Assembly: GCA_034440615.1 (NCBI GenBank)
Contig: JAOTOM010005126.1
Location: forward strand, 878,501 to 942,500
Direction of reading: 5' to 3'
Source of the DNA: Ashinkailepas kermadecensis
Taxonomy: Eukaryota > Arthropoda > Thecostraca > Neolepadidae
DNA: 64,000 nt
Shown here: piece after piece, positions 32,205 to 43,586 of the stretch
Position numbering within the stretch: the first letter of the stretch is position 1
Layout: each line of letters opens with the position of its first letter
Notes under the pieces: generated by a model
The model's input: only the letters and a program-made list of their open reading frames with translations
Told to the model about the DNA's origin: nothing
Database searches by the model: none
Position numbers and translations under genes: made by a program

Positions 32205-32990
32205 TAATGCCTTTACCTGAAATTGCGCACAGATCATTTCCAATCCCTGCCAGAGATTACTACTCGGCGATCTCTGCTTTTCTGGCAAGAAAGTAGCAGG
32301 CGAGCTGGGACGAGCTTGGTTCCAACAAGTTACGAATAATAAAGCCATCCCCCGGCCAGTGGTTGGTTGGTTATTGGTTTTACGACACGTCGACCTTTGA
32401 GTCATGTAGCATCGCCAATCTCTCACGCCGATTGGTCGCGGGCGAAGAGTAGCGACAGGTGAGACTCGAACCCGCAACCTTTCGATTGTGAGACGAGCAT
32501 CTTACCCCTAGACCACTCGTCCCTGCCTCGGCCAGTGGCTCTCGTGCTCGCGCAGAACAAGGCGAGACGAGGTGACGCTGTGTCGTTTACGCATAGGACA
32601 TACTTACGCAACCCATGTTCACTTACTCAATGGTGAGAATGAACCATTGTGCCCGAGATGTGGTGCAGTAATGACAGTTAACCACGTTCTGATTTCATGC
32701 CCTATGCTTGGGCTGGAGCGTCGACGGCATTTTGGGAGTGATCAGGCTCACTGACTCCTATAAGTTTTAGGTGACAAATCACAGGTCGTGGAATCCGGAA
32801 GGCTCTTCAGCTTCCTATCTGATGTCAAGTTCTATGCTATTTACTTGGGAAGTTAGCATCAAAATGCACCAGGAAAGATAATACTTGTAGCACAAGGGAC
32901 GTCATATAGCGACGGCTGGAACAACTAACTGTTATGGACGCTAAATGATCTCGTCGTTGGCGCGCCCTTTAGCCCAAATAATCAAGCAAT
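32205..32990 (+). pseudogene. 5'-truncated LINE: C-terminal ORF2 end and 3' tail, split by a SINE
   Basis: Upstream of the SINE the frame reads ...SAFLARKVAGELGRAW, matching the piece at 62.95-63.06 kb. Downstream, LCRLRIGHTYATHVHLL...PLCPRCGAVMTVNHVLISCP (32,575-32,703) is the C-terminal Cys/His region found in LINEs of the Jockey/I type. The 3' end carries GGACGC...GCGCCC and CCCAAATAATCAAG. A frame change near 32,570 and the SINE inactivate it. The same C-terminal block occurs at 45.9 kb. Confidence 0.8.
32363..32528 (-). repeat. tRNA-derived SINE inserted in the LINE fragment
   Basis: On the minus strand the head is GGACGAGTGGTCTAGGGGTAAG...GGGTTCGAGTCTC (boxes A and B). The tail has GGCGATGCTACATGACTC...GTGTCGTAAAACC. 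Target-site duplications CGGCCAGTGG lie at 32,353-32,362 and 32,529-32,538. Confidence 0.9.
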
Positions 32991-33176
32991 GTGTACCCCT
33001 CTCTGATATACACTGCATGCAAGTTATGTAGCACAATTGGGCTGGGTAAACGGCTACGCGCTATGTGAATCTTGGTGCCATTCTGAAACGCATTTTGATA
33101 ACACAGTGAGTTATGGGCGCAAAATGACCTCAGTAGTCGAGGCGCCCTGAAACCCAAATAACTAACAAAATTACCT
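32991..33176 (+). mobile_element. Second truncated LINE 3' end of the same family
   Basis: ATATACACTGCATGCAAGTTATGTAGCACAA-type sequence matches the 3' untranslated part of the 46.2-kb copy. It ends GGCGCAAAATGACC...GAGGCGCCCTGAAACCCAAATAACTAAC. It follows immediately on the previous tail, so the two are head-to-tail. Confidence 0.75.
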
Positions 33177-34028
33177 CAAGTTGCATTGCAAAATATTTGT
33201 GTAACACCATCCCTTAACGAGAGAATGAGCATGATACTTAAATGATGAGCATCATACTGAAGTGCACCAATATATGAATATTGCAGATGCATGATATATT
33301 GGTGTGCAATAATATATAATTATTGGAATGTACAACATGCAGGGATGATAATTTCCAACATGTCTTTCATATGTTACCTGTCATTTGCATAAATAAAACA
33401 AATGCTATATATATTAACAGCAATTAAAAAAAATATTATGGGATATATTCAAGTTGGATTTATGGCCATGTCAATGTATGGTAGTAATTTAATTTCAAAT
33501 TGTGTGTGCTGGTTGCTAGTCCATGTTTAATTCAAGTTATTGCATTAATTATTTGAGTAAGCTGATGTATTATTATATTGGCTTGATTTGTGACCTTCTT
33601 AAAATACACTATTCTGTCAGCCTTCTTGTTTCAATAACAATAATGGCAGTGCAGAGTGATGCACTACATCTCTTAATGTCTGCCATACTAACCCCACGCT
33701 AATAGAACACAAAGCCATAGGAAGGCCCTGAGCCAGGATTGCAATTGTGTTTTATGTGGAGGGGTGGGGTGGGGGTGAGACATGGTCTGAGTTTTCTTGA
33801 GCAATACCATGCCATGTCTATGCTAATGTTTTCCACATAATGATCATGAAAATCAGTTATCTTGTGCATCCCTGCATGTTATGTTGGTTATTTCACTTCT
33901 GTCTTTATATATGCTCCTTCAATTTCTCAGTTCAGGTTGTAAATTACTTCTTTTTAATTGTGCCAGTTGAGGGAACATCTGATTCCTCTTTCAATGTGTT
34001 TATAATTATACCTCTTTTTAACTGTAGT
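33177..34028. other. AT-rich intergenic DNA
   Basis: No gene or recognised repeat was found. A G-rich TGGAGGGGTGGGGTGGGGG run lies at about 33,759. Confidence 0.4.
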
Positions 34029-34038
34029 TTATTTCTAG

Positions 34039-35174
34039 ATGGAGTTTGTTGATGAGCATGGAATGCCATTGGCTATCGTGGGGGACATCCAGCTCCTGGA
34101 TTCTGCAGTGGTGTCACCAGATCCTGAAATGGAGCAGAATCCCAAAACTGGTCCAGAGGTCCCTGGTCCTGTGGTCTCCTCTATGCAAGCTCCTGCTGCC
34201 AGAAACTGGATCCGAGGTGGCAAGAAGGCAGGGCCTCACCAAAAAAAAGACAGTGCAGAATAGTGTCCACCATCGCACAAAGTACAACAAGGGCGCTAGC
34301 ACCCTGCTGGGAAAGGTACAAGAGAGTGGGTTGGAGCAAGCTCTTTCAATTTGTACCAACCATTTGACCATTATTAACATGAAGGTACACAAATTATTTG
34401 TTCCTTTGGATTTTTCAGTTTTGTTTTGTGTATCAGCCTTCTTATCTCAATTCTCCTTATTGGGCTTTAATCTTTCATCATTGTTTGATGGTCACCAGTC
34501 ATTGTGGTTTATATGGAATGGTATAATATATATTTGTGCTACATTGATTGTATTAACTAATCTAATATACTATTTGTGTATTTTTTAAACTTATACTTGA
34601 ACTTCTATCTTTCCGACTGTGGGCAATTTCTATCAAGGCCCTGATAAACAACTGTCTTATGTGTTTGTGTATGCTGCATGACCATTAGCAGTTGGTGGCA
34701 CTAAGACCAAACATTTATTTGTAGGTACGAGACCTGGAAGCCATGACCGGCTGCCAAATCTCTCTGAGGATCACACATCCTCAGTTCCAAAAAAAGAGTA
34801 TGGAGATCAAGGCAATCTGGCTGTGAGATGTGAAAGTAACCCAACTCCTAAGTCATCCCTGCATGCATACACTCAGACAGAGGTAGAAGTGGAAAGCCGG
34901 TCACCCACAAAGAAAATGCATGTGACTGCCCAGCTGCCGGTGGCCAGCAGTTCGGCGCAGGCTAATATTTAAATAAAAAAACAGGTGTACGGTGTGCATG
35001 GAGGAGTGGCATGATGATGGGCGGATGTGGGTGGGCTGCAGCCACCGGTCACGAAGAGGTCGCCAAACATGCAGCATGTGGGTGCACCAAGCATGTATTT
35101 GGCTTCAGTGTGGCTCCAATCAGGAGCTGAGCAAGGTGCTGGTGTTTTGTCCAGATCATCAGCAGCGTAATTAA
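34039..35174 (+). pseudogene. Candidate spliced gene fragment with PHD-finger-like last exon
   Basis: Three coding-like blocks lie in order. Block 1 (34,039-34,315) starts with ATG directly after TTTCTAG, reads MEFVDEHGMPLAIVGDIQLL, and ends at a GTACAA donor-like site; an A8 run at 34,242 shifts the frame. Block 2 (34,725-34,970) follows TTTGTAG and is open for ~80 codons, Ser/Pro/Glu-rich. Block 3 (34,985-35,174) follows AAAACAG and reads CTVCMEEWHDDGRMWVGC...CSMWVHQACIWL...VFCPDH, with the Cys-Cys-Cys-Cys-His-Cys...Cys-His order of a PHD-type zinc finger but an odd spacing between the third and fourth Cys. PHD fingers read histone tails and are also found in transposon proteins. Exon phases do not all match, so this may be a decayed copy. 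Not recognised at gene level. Confidence 0.35.
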
Positions 35175-35199
35175 GCTGATGCGTGTGATCTTCATTAAA

Positions 35200-35501
35200 T
35201 CAGGGTGCAGGTTATTGGAAGGAAGCCAGTGACCTGTGTTTCGTATGTGATATACCAGCAGGGTAAAAAAAAAAGAAGCAAAGTATTGGAATCTGCCAAG
35301 CGGTTTTCATGGTGGAATTTCTCGTTCGTGCTGTGTAGTGTAGTTAGTGCTTGATGTTTTATCGATGTTGAGCTTTAATGCAAGGAAGCATTGTCGTGGT
35401 GCACACTAGCTATACTGTTTAGCGATGCTTAAAATTTGAAGGCAGTAATCTACCTCAAATATACTTTGTGCTTTAAATATGCGTTTACTCTTTCAGTCTG
35501 A
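35200..35501. other. Spacer upstream of the DUF6589-like element
   Basis: AT-rich with an A10 run at about 35,265. No gene was seen. Confidence 0.3.
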
Positions 35502-38453
35502 AACATGGAAACGTCAAGAAAGAGAGGACGAACATCAGAAAGATGTGAAAATCGTGATCACGCCAGCGTTGTGCTGGGACGAATCGAAACAACGCCTGTA
35601 GCTTTAAAGCGCATCACTACAAAAAAAATGTCCCGCCACGAGTTATACGGTTTTACTTTCCGGACACTTTTCATTCCAAGCTTCCGACATTCCTATGCTC
35701 CGCTTGCATTGATCATGCTAAGGCTGTCCTCAAGCCCAGTTCCGCATCAACAGCAACCAAGGCTTCACCATCCCAGTCCGGATCGGGCGTGTGTATGTCT
35801 GAGAGTGATACTTCAGAGGTAACAGGAACATCCCAGATCGGGGAGGCGGATGAGCCGAAGGACACATCGTATGCCAGACAGTCTTCCATGGATACCACAA
35901 CAAGGCTAGTTGGAGATTGGCTGGATGCAGATAGCGCCGACATTGGAAAATTAGCTTCGTCACTGGCAAATGGAGAACTTTCGAGATATTCCATGCAAAA
36001 ACTTGCTACAGCACTCGGAACGGCTCTGAACAAGACCCTGTTCGATGAGAGCGTTCTGTTAGCAAACGCACATCGTGACATTGATAACATGTCGGCGATG
36101 TCTGCTACTGAATGGATCAGTGGTTGGTTATTGGTTTTACAACACATCGACCGTTGAGTCATGTAGCGTCGCCAATCTCTCACGCCGATTGGCCGCGGGC
36201 GAAGAGTAGCGACAGGTAAGGCTCGAACCCACAATCTTTCGATTGTGAGACGGGCAACTTACCCCTAGACTACTCGTCCCCTGAATGGCTCAGTGAGCGT
36301 GATGATGTCACGATGAGATTTCTTAGAAGCATCACGATGGTTTGCAAGGAAAAAACTGGCGAAGAGTCACACAAGGCGGATTTACGCATGGCTCACCTCT
36401 ACGAACACTTGTTCGCATGCCGTAACAAGCGATTTGTAGGACCCTTTGCATTCAGTGAAGCCATCGTGAAGGGCACGTTTTGCCAGAGCAGATCTGCAAA
36501 GGAAATTGATAGTGCGGCAGGTCCGTCCGGATCTGTGACAACCCAAAGGTCAATGCTGTCGACGAATGCTGTGGAAAAAAAAACCTCGTTCATCTTGAAT
36601 ACGACGCAGACATCTTCTTCGATAACAACCAGGTGCTGACGCGATCAATGCGCCTCATGGTTGGTGGACAGCCGATTATGAGTGGCTGCACCATGGTGAT
36701 GTCGATACAATCGCAAGAGAGCCATCTTCAAAAAGATGTCGGCTTCATGCCATCCTCGTACGAAACACTCCAAGGTGACGATCTCGTAGTGGCGATGGAA
36801 AAGTGAACGCGCTAGAGGAGGAGTTGCAAACTGATTTCCGAGCGTACCGCAATACATTTCTGCATAGAAGACTGCATAGAAGTCTGCATAGAAGACATAG
36901 AAGGATGTAGTCACCGAACAGGTACAGCAGGAAGCAGAATTACTGGACTTCATAGATGTCCGGGCAGCTCAGCTTCAAGCTGGTACGCGTAAAATCAGTT
37001 GCCGGATGTGTTCAGATGTTGTCGACCCTTCGTCAGCATCGTGCTCAGCATGTGGTCAGTCAATAAAGGAGGAAGCTGCTGCGCGAGAAGATGCTTACGA
37101 TCTGGTAGAGCCACGGGTCTCGGGTCCCTGTAGCGTGCGCCTCGGAGAAGCTATCGGCGCGATGCCCAGCGGTTTCGAAACCTGCAAGATCGTGCTAAAT
37201 GACACCAAGAAGCAAGCAAGCATCGGAATAACACGCGAGTGGGTTTCCATCGGGTGTGATGGCCAACCGTATGAGCTACTGGCAAAGATTATCGAGGAAG
37301 CATTAGTCTGTAGCCACTGTGGTGCTTCGCTGGATGGTGAAAACATACACAGTCACAACGTCGCGGAACATCCTGAGCAACAACCAGGTGCCCGTAAGCT
37401 ATATGACTGGGTAATGCTTCGTCCTGGGCTGGGACACATCGAAATGAACATCTGCAAGGCGCTCATGAAGCTCATGTGGGTACCAATCGTGCGCCATGTG
37501 GCCAATATCATGGGATTCCGAAAGCCAAGAGCACTGGCCTACATACAGGGATGCGGGGATCACCATTTGACCTGGCAAATCATGCGCATTGTCATGGAGA
37601 GCTTGGCGAAGGAGCTATTCGTGCCGTACGTCCGCCACTGCATGCAATCTAAGAGAGAGACGTCGGTAGCAGATTACATGCTCTGGGCTGATAATGCATG
37701 CAACAACAACTACCAGCTGGCACGAATATTTGTCAACCTCCTGGACATCGTGGTGCGAAAACAACAGCCACAAGCTGTGAAAGAATTCGTAGAAGCAACC
37801 ACGGCGTACAGCGTCACTGGCGATCACACGAGATGCGAGGGTGCGGATTTCATTATTGAGGCCAAGAACCGCAGCACCAAGTCTTGGGTGCTGCCTGGCG
37901 TCCCATCGCTGAATCAATGGAAGCACGCGTCTCGGTGTACAGAACGACTGGAGAAGGTGAAGTCTGCCGTTATGAAGAGATGAGGCAAGACACGAGTGCT
38001 TCTATCCCTTCTATGAGGTCAAATGAAGACTATCTTCGCTCTGACATTCGCCGGCTGAAGTACCTAGCAGATCCATACCAAGAGACAAGTCATCTAATGT
38101 CACTTGATGGGGAAATACTGCATCCGTCCTTGGTTAACTTCGACATGGTGGCTATCCAGAACTATGCTACAGGGAAAGTAAATATGCAGTATTCCACTGG
38201 GCGTAAGATGGAGAAGGTGTTTGTGACAGTGGAAGACGCTGCCCTGGATAAGCTCACCAAAGCTGAAGTGTATGACCATGCCGTGGCTACCGTTGAGGCA
38301 ATCCCAGATGAGAGCAAACGAGAAGAATGGCGAAAACGGCTGAGGAAAGCAAAATCCAAAACGAAGATTGATCTACTGGTGATGGTAAATGAACTAGGAC
38401 ACCAAGATCTGATTGACGAGGATGCTCCGGGCGAGGAGTGGCGCGAGGTCTGA
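35502..38453 (+). pseudogene. DUF6589-like mobile-element gene, multiply broken
   Basis: Coding segments follow one another in changing frames. (1) 35,505-35,800: basic start, then a zinc-finger-like CAGTNRNNACSFKAHHY...PTFLCSACIDHAKAVLKPS. (2) 35,789-36,122: acidic Ser/Thr-rich, cut by a SINE. (3) 36,281-36,790: EWLSERDDVTMRFLRS..., DADIFFDNNQVLTRSM. (4) from about 36,900 and open at 37,006-37,983: CRMCSDVVD...CSACGQ (zinc-binding), CSHCGASLDGENIHSH, LRPGLGHIEMNICKALMKL, FRKPRALAYIQGCGDHHLTW, ADYMLWADNACNNNYQLARIF. (5) after a one-base shift near 37,975, ...DPYQETSHLMSLDGEIL to TGA 38,451-38,453. The GxGHxEMN..KA.....W block recalls DUF6589 proteins of corals and other invertebrates, thought to be transposon-derived. 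Activity unknown. The family call rests on remembered patterns. Confidence 0.5.
36123..36280 (-). repeat. tRNA-derived SINE inserted in the DUF6589-like gene
   Basis: Minus-strand head GGACGAGTAGTCTAGGGGTAAG...GTGGGTTCGAGCC, tail GGCGACGCTACATGACTC...GTTGTAAAACC. Target-site duplications CTGAATGGATCAGTG (36,108-36,122) and CTGAATGGCTCAGTG (36,281-36,295) differ at one base. Confidence 0.9.
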
Positions 38454-39179
38454 AACCAATTTGTCGTCACTCGCCGCTGACATATGCGCGTGGCGTTCGA
38501 CACCAAACAGACTAAGGCGAGACATCGTTGGCGGCGGTCAGCATCGGACGGCTTTAAGCACGTGGCCGAGTGCGAACTGCAAGTGCGCGACGCGTGCTTC
38601 TGCTGCGGGAAGACGGTCTGGTACCCGCCGTGCTGAACCTATCCATACGGAGCTACTGCAAGAATGACTATCGCCGTTTCCGTGATACTCGCCAAGCCGG
38701 GGTGACGCCGTCGCTGTTCGTGCGCTGCGACTCGCACGCGAATTGGGCAACCGGGTGGTGGACGAGGCGACAGTGCTTCTGTGCAAGATGCTGAAAGAGC
38801 ATTTCCACATGACTGTCGGACTGGCCGTGACTGGGCTTCCCGACCCTGAGTCTGTGAGGTCGACCTCGTCTCTGACGAGCCACCTGAGGCGGTGGAAGAC
38901 GTCCAGTCCACCAGCGACTCACCGTCGTGCTGCAGTCCACAACTAGGGACAGTGGAGCAGTTCGTGCGTCAGCTCCGATCCAGATGCACGCACCAAGTCT
39001 GTCCACCAGTAGTTCATCTGACCTCAGACTTCCGACCTTGAGCTGTTCACGTGACGGCCGTGACACATCCCGTGAAACTGTCGTGTTACCATTCGTGCAT
39101 TGTACGGTGTGCTTTGGCGTGGATCTGTGGATACCGGTTATGCAATTTTCGTAGTTGCAAGCGAATCTGTTAGCATTTT
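38454..39179 (+). other. Unrecognised coding-like remnants
   Basis: Short open pieces in three frames look protein-like, for example DACFCCGKTVWYPPC (about 38,590) and ELGNRVVDEATVLLCKMLKE (about 38,738). They may be the decayed 3' end of the preceding element or of another one. I recognise no family. Confidence 0.3.
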
Positions 39180-39184
39180 TAGTG

Positions 39185-40165
39185 TGGATCAATACAAGAC
39201 TGCCCTATGGTTTGGATTTATTTCATATAATGGTATTTCTTCACCTGAAGGTATGAAGGCGATTCCGGAGGCTCCTCACAACATTCAGGTACAACTTGAA
39301 CTAACCAAGAGGCACAGAATAGAAGTGGCCTCATGAGCATGACTCACAGCGACTGTTCAATCTCATCTTGACAGAAGCCAATATAAATATAGTTCCTGAA
39401 TTTCGCAAAGCTTAGGAAGGAGGGAACATCCACAAAACAAATACTTTTCATATCTAGAGAAAAGGCAGGGCCTCACCTAGCATGGTAACTCCAAGGGAGC
39501 TCCCCTCCCCACATTAATGATTCCTTCATAATCAATCCTGGGTGTCTCCATTGGTGCAGCATTAGTAAGAGGTAGGCACCCTCAGCTATATTAATGTGTA
39601 GGTAAGTGGGGGTTAAACAACAAGAAAACGTTTGCCAAACCTGCTTATATCAAATATTCCATAAGTGTAAATTGTATCTGAGCTATATTTTAATAACATA
39701 CAAATATCCCCTCACAGTTCATTCATCTTAGTTGTTGCTCAGCAGAACTGTGCAGTCCAAATACAACATGATTTACCTAATGTGCATTCCAGAGACCAAG
39801 ATTGTAATGCTAAAGATGCATTCCATTATTGGAAAACCACTTTCCATTTTTGGAAACCAACTTTCCAAAAATAGAAACCAGGTCAAATGGGTGGTGTGAT
39901 TTTTTGCCTTGTATCAAACAATGATATCACATAGATATATGGAGTTTCTGAGGTACACCATGTGGCAAAAAGCAGACACATCATTACCGGTAGAGACCAT
40001 CCAATATTTTTTTGTTGGCCACAATATACTGTAAATTATTCATGAATATCGTGTAGTTTTGTGTTCCCATTTTTGGAAAATAGCATTCCCAATTATGGAA
40101 GAAAATTTTAAAAAGGAAGGTTTCCAAAAATGGAAAATAAAACCACTGTTTCCCTAACTGGGATG
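39185..40165 (+). repeat. Dispersed repeat R1, copy 2 (uninterrupted)
   Basis: Matches 22,220-22,748, 25,616-25,668 and 28,899-29,300 in order. The hAT-2 site is CCCCTCAC (39,708-39,715) and the hAT-3 site is CTGTGCAG (39,748-39,755), both single copy. This is an in-window record of the state before the two hAT insertions. Confidence 0.9.
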
Positions 40166-41276
40166 TGAATTCAGTGTTCAGAAAGTTTTATATTTCACCC
40201 TATTTCACAAATAACCCATCACTGTAACTTGACCAAATGTAATCCCCTTGAATGCTTAATGGAGGTAAATTGTGTGTAAAACTGGCTTTGTGGTTACCTT
40301 AAGCCTCAATAATACCATCAAATGTAGGTACCTTACCTTGCAGTATTTGTCAGCACAGCTTATCAACCTACCTATATTGATATGGTGTTTTTTTGCAGTA
40401 CTAGGTAGGTAGGCACCCAGTGTTAAATTATTCATGAAATACCTAGGGTGGAATGTGCCACTTAGTAAACACTGAATTGACATCCTTCCCAAGGAGTATC
40501 AAAATCATGCTTCTTGTTGTGTGCATGTTAAGTATTCATGCATCATTTCTAACAGTGTCCTGTTTATGAGTATCATGCTTAGGCTCACTGTAACAGATAC
40601 AGTTGATGTGCCCATAAACCCCAATAACAACAGATACAGGATTGTGATAACTAACATCCCATAGTGCATTTTCAGGTAAAGGGATTACCCATGTGCTATG
40701 CTACCTATACAGTACCAATTTATAGCATCGGTATTTGCGTCGTTATCATTCATATCAGTATCATCAAATTAGATACCTCTAGAAAATGCCAAAACGGGAA
40801 GCAAAATTTACACAATCCTTTCAAAACAAGGTTTTAAGGAAAAAAGTATTTCAAACAACATTATTTCCATGGCGACTTCCATCTCCTGCTGTATTCGTTT
40901 CGACATCTCACACCTAACGAGAAGTCATTGTATGCACCTATTGGGCCATACGGAGCAAATGTATCAACAGGTGACGGAAGCCGGAAAGGCATCACGCCCC
41001 ACAAAATAAAAGCTCGAAATCTGAGTCATCTGGAAATGGCCTTACCTGGGGACGCCATCAGCAGCAAGGATGATATTCCCAGTTGACAAAGAGTTGCACA
41101 ATTGAAGCGGCAAAATAAAAAATAAATTAAAATTCAGTCAAAACAAATACACCAGGAAACACCACCGACAGCCTACGAGCGCTTCGACTAGCAAACTCGG
41201 GCCGAGTCAGGTGGATGTCATCCCAATAGCGGCCATAGAGAGCCATTTCAGCTTCCATATCTGATAGATGACGTAA
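40166..41276. other. AT-rich spacer
   Basis: No gene was recognised. It holds a GGTTACCTTAAGCCTCAATAA motif at 40,292 like the ends of repeat M, and the 26-nt LINE-tail insertion at 40,603. Confidence 0.4.
40603..40628 (+). mobile_element. 26-nt LINE 3'-tail insertion
   Basis: TTGATGTGCCCATAAA followed by CCCCAATAAC is the extreme 3' end of the LINE family. It is flanked by AACAGATACAG at 40,592-40,602 and 40,629-40,639. An insertion this small would be invisible without the duplication. Confidence 0.7.
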
Positions 41277-41843
41277 TTGATGCGTCACCCAATATTTGCC
41301 GACTACTGCGCATCATTATTTGTTTTGCTTGACTGTGCACATAGATACAATACAATGAAAACATCTGGCAAGTGGGTCACTGTTTACCTTGCTTGCATGG
41401 ACTCGATCATGCATACTTGGAATGTAGCGTGTTTCACATTGGACATTTGGAACTGTGTGTTTCCCTTCTTGTGACCGATGTCTTTACATTGATGAACAGC
41501 GGGGATGAATATGAACTGGGGGGGGGGGGCGTGAACATGTTCCCCCAGAACCGGTTAACATTACACCCATGTGCACGCGAATATACTAAGCGCACGGTGT
41601 GGTTTCGGCCCTCGGTTAATATGTCTGACCTGTGGGTAGCAGCCCCGTGTTTAACGACTTCCGGTGTTCTTCATCCTACACGAAAGCAATTTATTTCAAG
41701 TTCGCTTAACCCGCACCGTCTCGGGGGTTTGATACGCCCCCTCTCCTAAGGTTTTCCGCAGATAGTGAAAGAAGGGCGCGCGTTTCGTGCGTATTATAAT
41801 TGCTGCATATTCGCACTGGAAGAAGTTTTGACCAGAATAATCC
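41277..41843. other. Spacer with hairpin repeat H, copy 2 (inverted)
   Basis: 41,700-41,770 reads CTTAACCCGCACCGTCTCGG...CCTAAGGTTTTCCGC, the inverse of 30,165-30,240. A G11 run lies at 41,519. No gene was recognised. Confidence 0.5.
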
Positions 41844-42200
41844 AGCTGTTTATGAATGCCCTTCTTAGCTTTTAGCTCATGATGATCAGTGCATCGAGTA
41901 CTATCTGGGGCCAATTTTTTAAGGAAATCTGAAGAGTCCTACCACAATGACCACGACCTTTGACCTTGAATATCTCAGCTGTTTATGAACGCCCCTCTTA
42001 GCTTTTATGTTCACGATGATCAGTGCATCGAGTACTATCTGTGGACCAATTTCGAAGTGAATCTGAAGAGTCCGACCTCATGGGCCCTGACATTTGACCT
42101 TGAATATCTCAGCTGTTTATGAACGCCCCTTTTAGCTTTTATGCTCATGATGATGAGTACGTCGAGTTCTACCCGTCTGCGAATTTTGAAGGAATTCGGA
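41844..42200. repeat. Tandem repeat, three units of ~134 bp
   Basis: CTGTTTATGAA begins units at 41,844, 41,979 and 42,113. Each unit has CTTTTAGCTTTTA-like sequence, a GATGATCAGTGCATCGAG block and, between units, TTTGACCTTGAATATCTCAG. The third unit is the most diverged. Confidence 0.85.
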
Positions 42201-42617
42201 ACAGTCCGCCCTTCCGGCCAATATCAATCTCAATATCAATGTGAATCTGTCGCTAGTTTGACGGACGTGTTGCGGAAGTGCTGCTGAATGTGCTGCCAAC
42301 TTCCGCTGCATAGCATTTTTGAGCCTGTGCTACTTGTTGCGATCTGCGTCAGAATTGTTCCAAGGTCATGAGGTGCCTAAAGAAAATATGAGGAATGAAA
42401 CGACGTGCGTGTGGTTTATCGGCAAGGGCATCAGGAGCTATCGGCAAGATCGGGCTGCTACGCCTTGGTTTTTATGTCTACGCCGGCCTTGTCTATGCCC
42501 ATGAAAATCGGTGGTGTAAACAGGGAGCTTCATTCGCTTGTGTTCACGCATCTTTGGGAAGTCGATCGTGGCTTAGCAGTGAGGTACAGGCGCAGAACAA
42601 AAGCGGTAAATAGGGGA

Positions 42618-43453
42618 TGAGGGGGGAGGGGGGTATCTGAACACGTTCTGTTTCCTGAACACCTACCTTCGGTCGTCTCCCACATCATGTTCAGTGTGGT
42701 CCCAACAAAAATATTTTGGTATTCATAAATGATGGACCTGTCTACCAAAACATGAAAGTCTAATCACATAGTTCTACCTATTATTTGTGTACGGAGGGTG
42801 TGAAATTCACAGGAACCATTTTAGGCTTCCAAGAGCAGTTGGCCTAAGGAAACCATAAAGAAGTGACTCAATTTTTTTTGCAATCAGGGGAAGAGGGGGG
42901 GTTATCCGAACACGTTCTGTTTCCTGAACACCTACCTTTGGTCGTCGCCCACATCATGTTCAGTGCATAAATAACAAAAATATGGTGGTATTCATAAATG
43001 ATGGACCTGTCTCTACCAAAATATGAAAGTCTGATCACATAATTCTACCTATTCTTTGTGTATGGAGGTTGCAAAGTTCACAGGAACCATTTTAGGCTTG
43101 CAAGAGCAGTTGGCTTAGGAAACCATAAGGAAGTGACTTTCAATTTTTGTTTGCAATTGCACCAGCATTTTTTAGTGGATACTAATAGCTTGTACCACAA
43201 CAGCTACAGTGAGGTAATCCTGAACAACAACATTTTCATGTTCAGAATATGGCACACCACTAAAATCATCATCTGTTTTAAAGTTGCTCTTTGCAAGTTG
43301 CTAGAGGATTTTCATTGAAAGGGACTGTTTGAATATGGATAGCTTGTTCATTTTTGTGTTCAGTAAATACAGTACAATTACTGGTTCAGCCATACAGAAG
43401 CAGCAGTAGAGCTATTTGTTGCATAATGCCTCAAGTGTTCAGAACCCCCCTTC
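42618..43453. repeat. MITE-like element with G-rich terminal inverted repeats, partly duplicated
   Basis: The left end GGGGTTATCCGAACAC (42,898) and the right end GTGTTCAGAACCCC (about 43,435) are inverse, within longer G/A-rich arms. A second left end lies at 42,627. The ~265 bp from 42,640 to 42,890 are repeated at 42,905-43,150. No gene was seen. Confidence 0.6.
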
Positions 43454-43461
43454 TTCCCCTA

Positions 43462-43586
43462 CACCAACATTTTTTAGTGGCTACTAATAGCTTATACCAC
43501 AACAGCTACAGTGAGGTAGTCCTGAACAACAACATTTTCGTGTTCAGAATACGGCACACCACTATAAAATAATGATCTGTTTTAAA
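43462..43586. repeat. Left part of a second MITE-like copy, split by a LINE
   Basis: CATTTTTTAGTGGCTACTAATAGC ... GATCTGTTTTAAA matches 43,163-43,284. The rest of the copy resumes at about 44,893 (GTTGCTCTCTGCAAG) and ends at GTGTTCAGAACCCCC (45,045). Confidence 0.8.
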
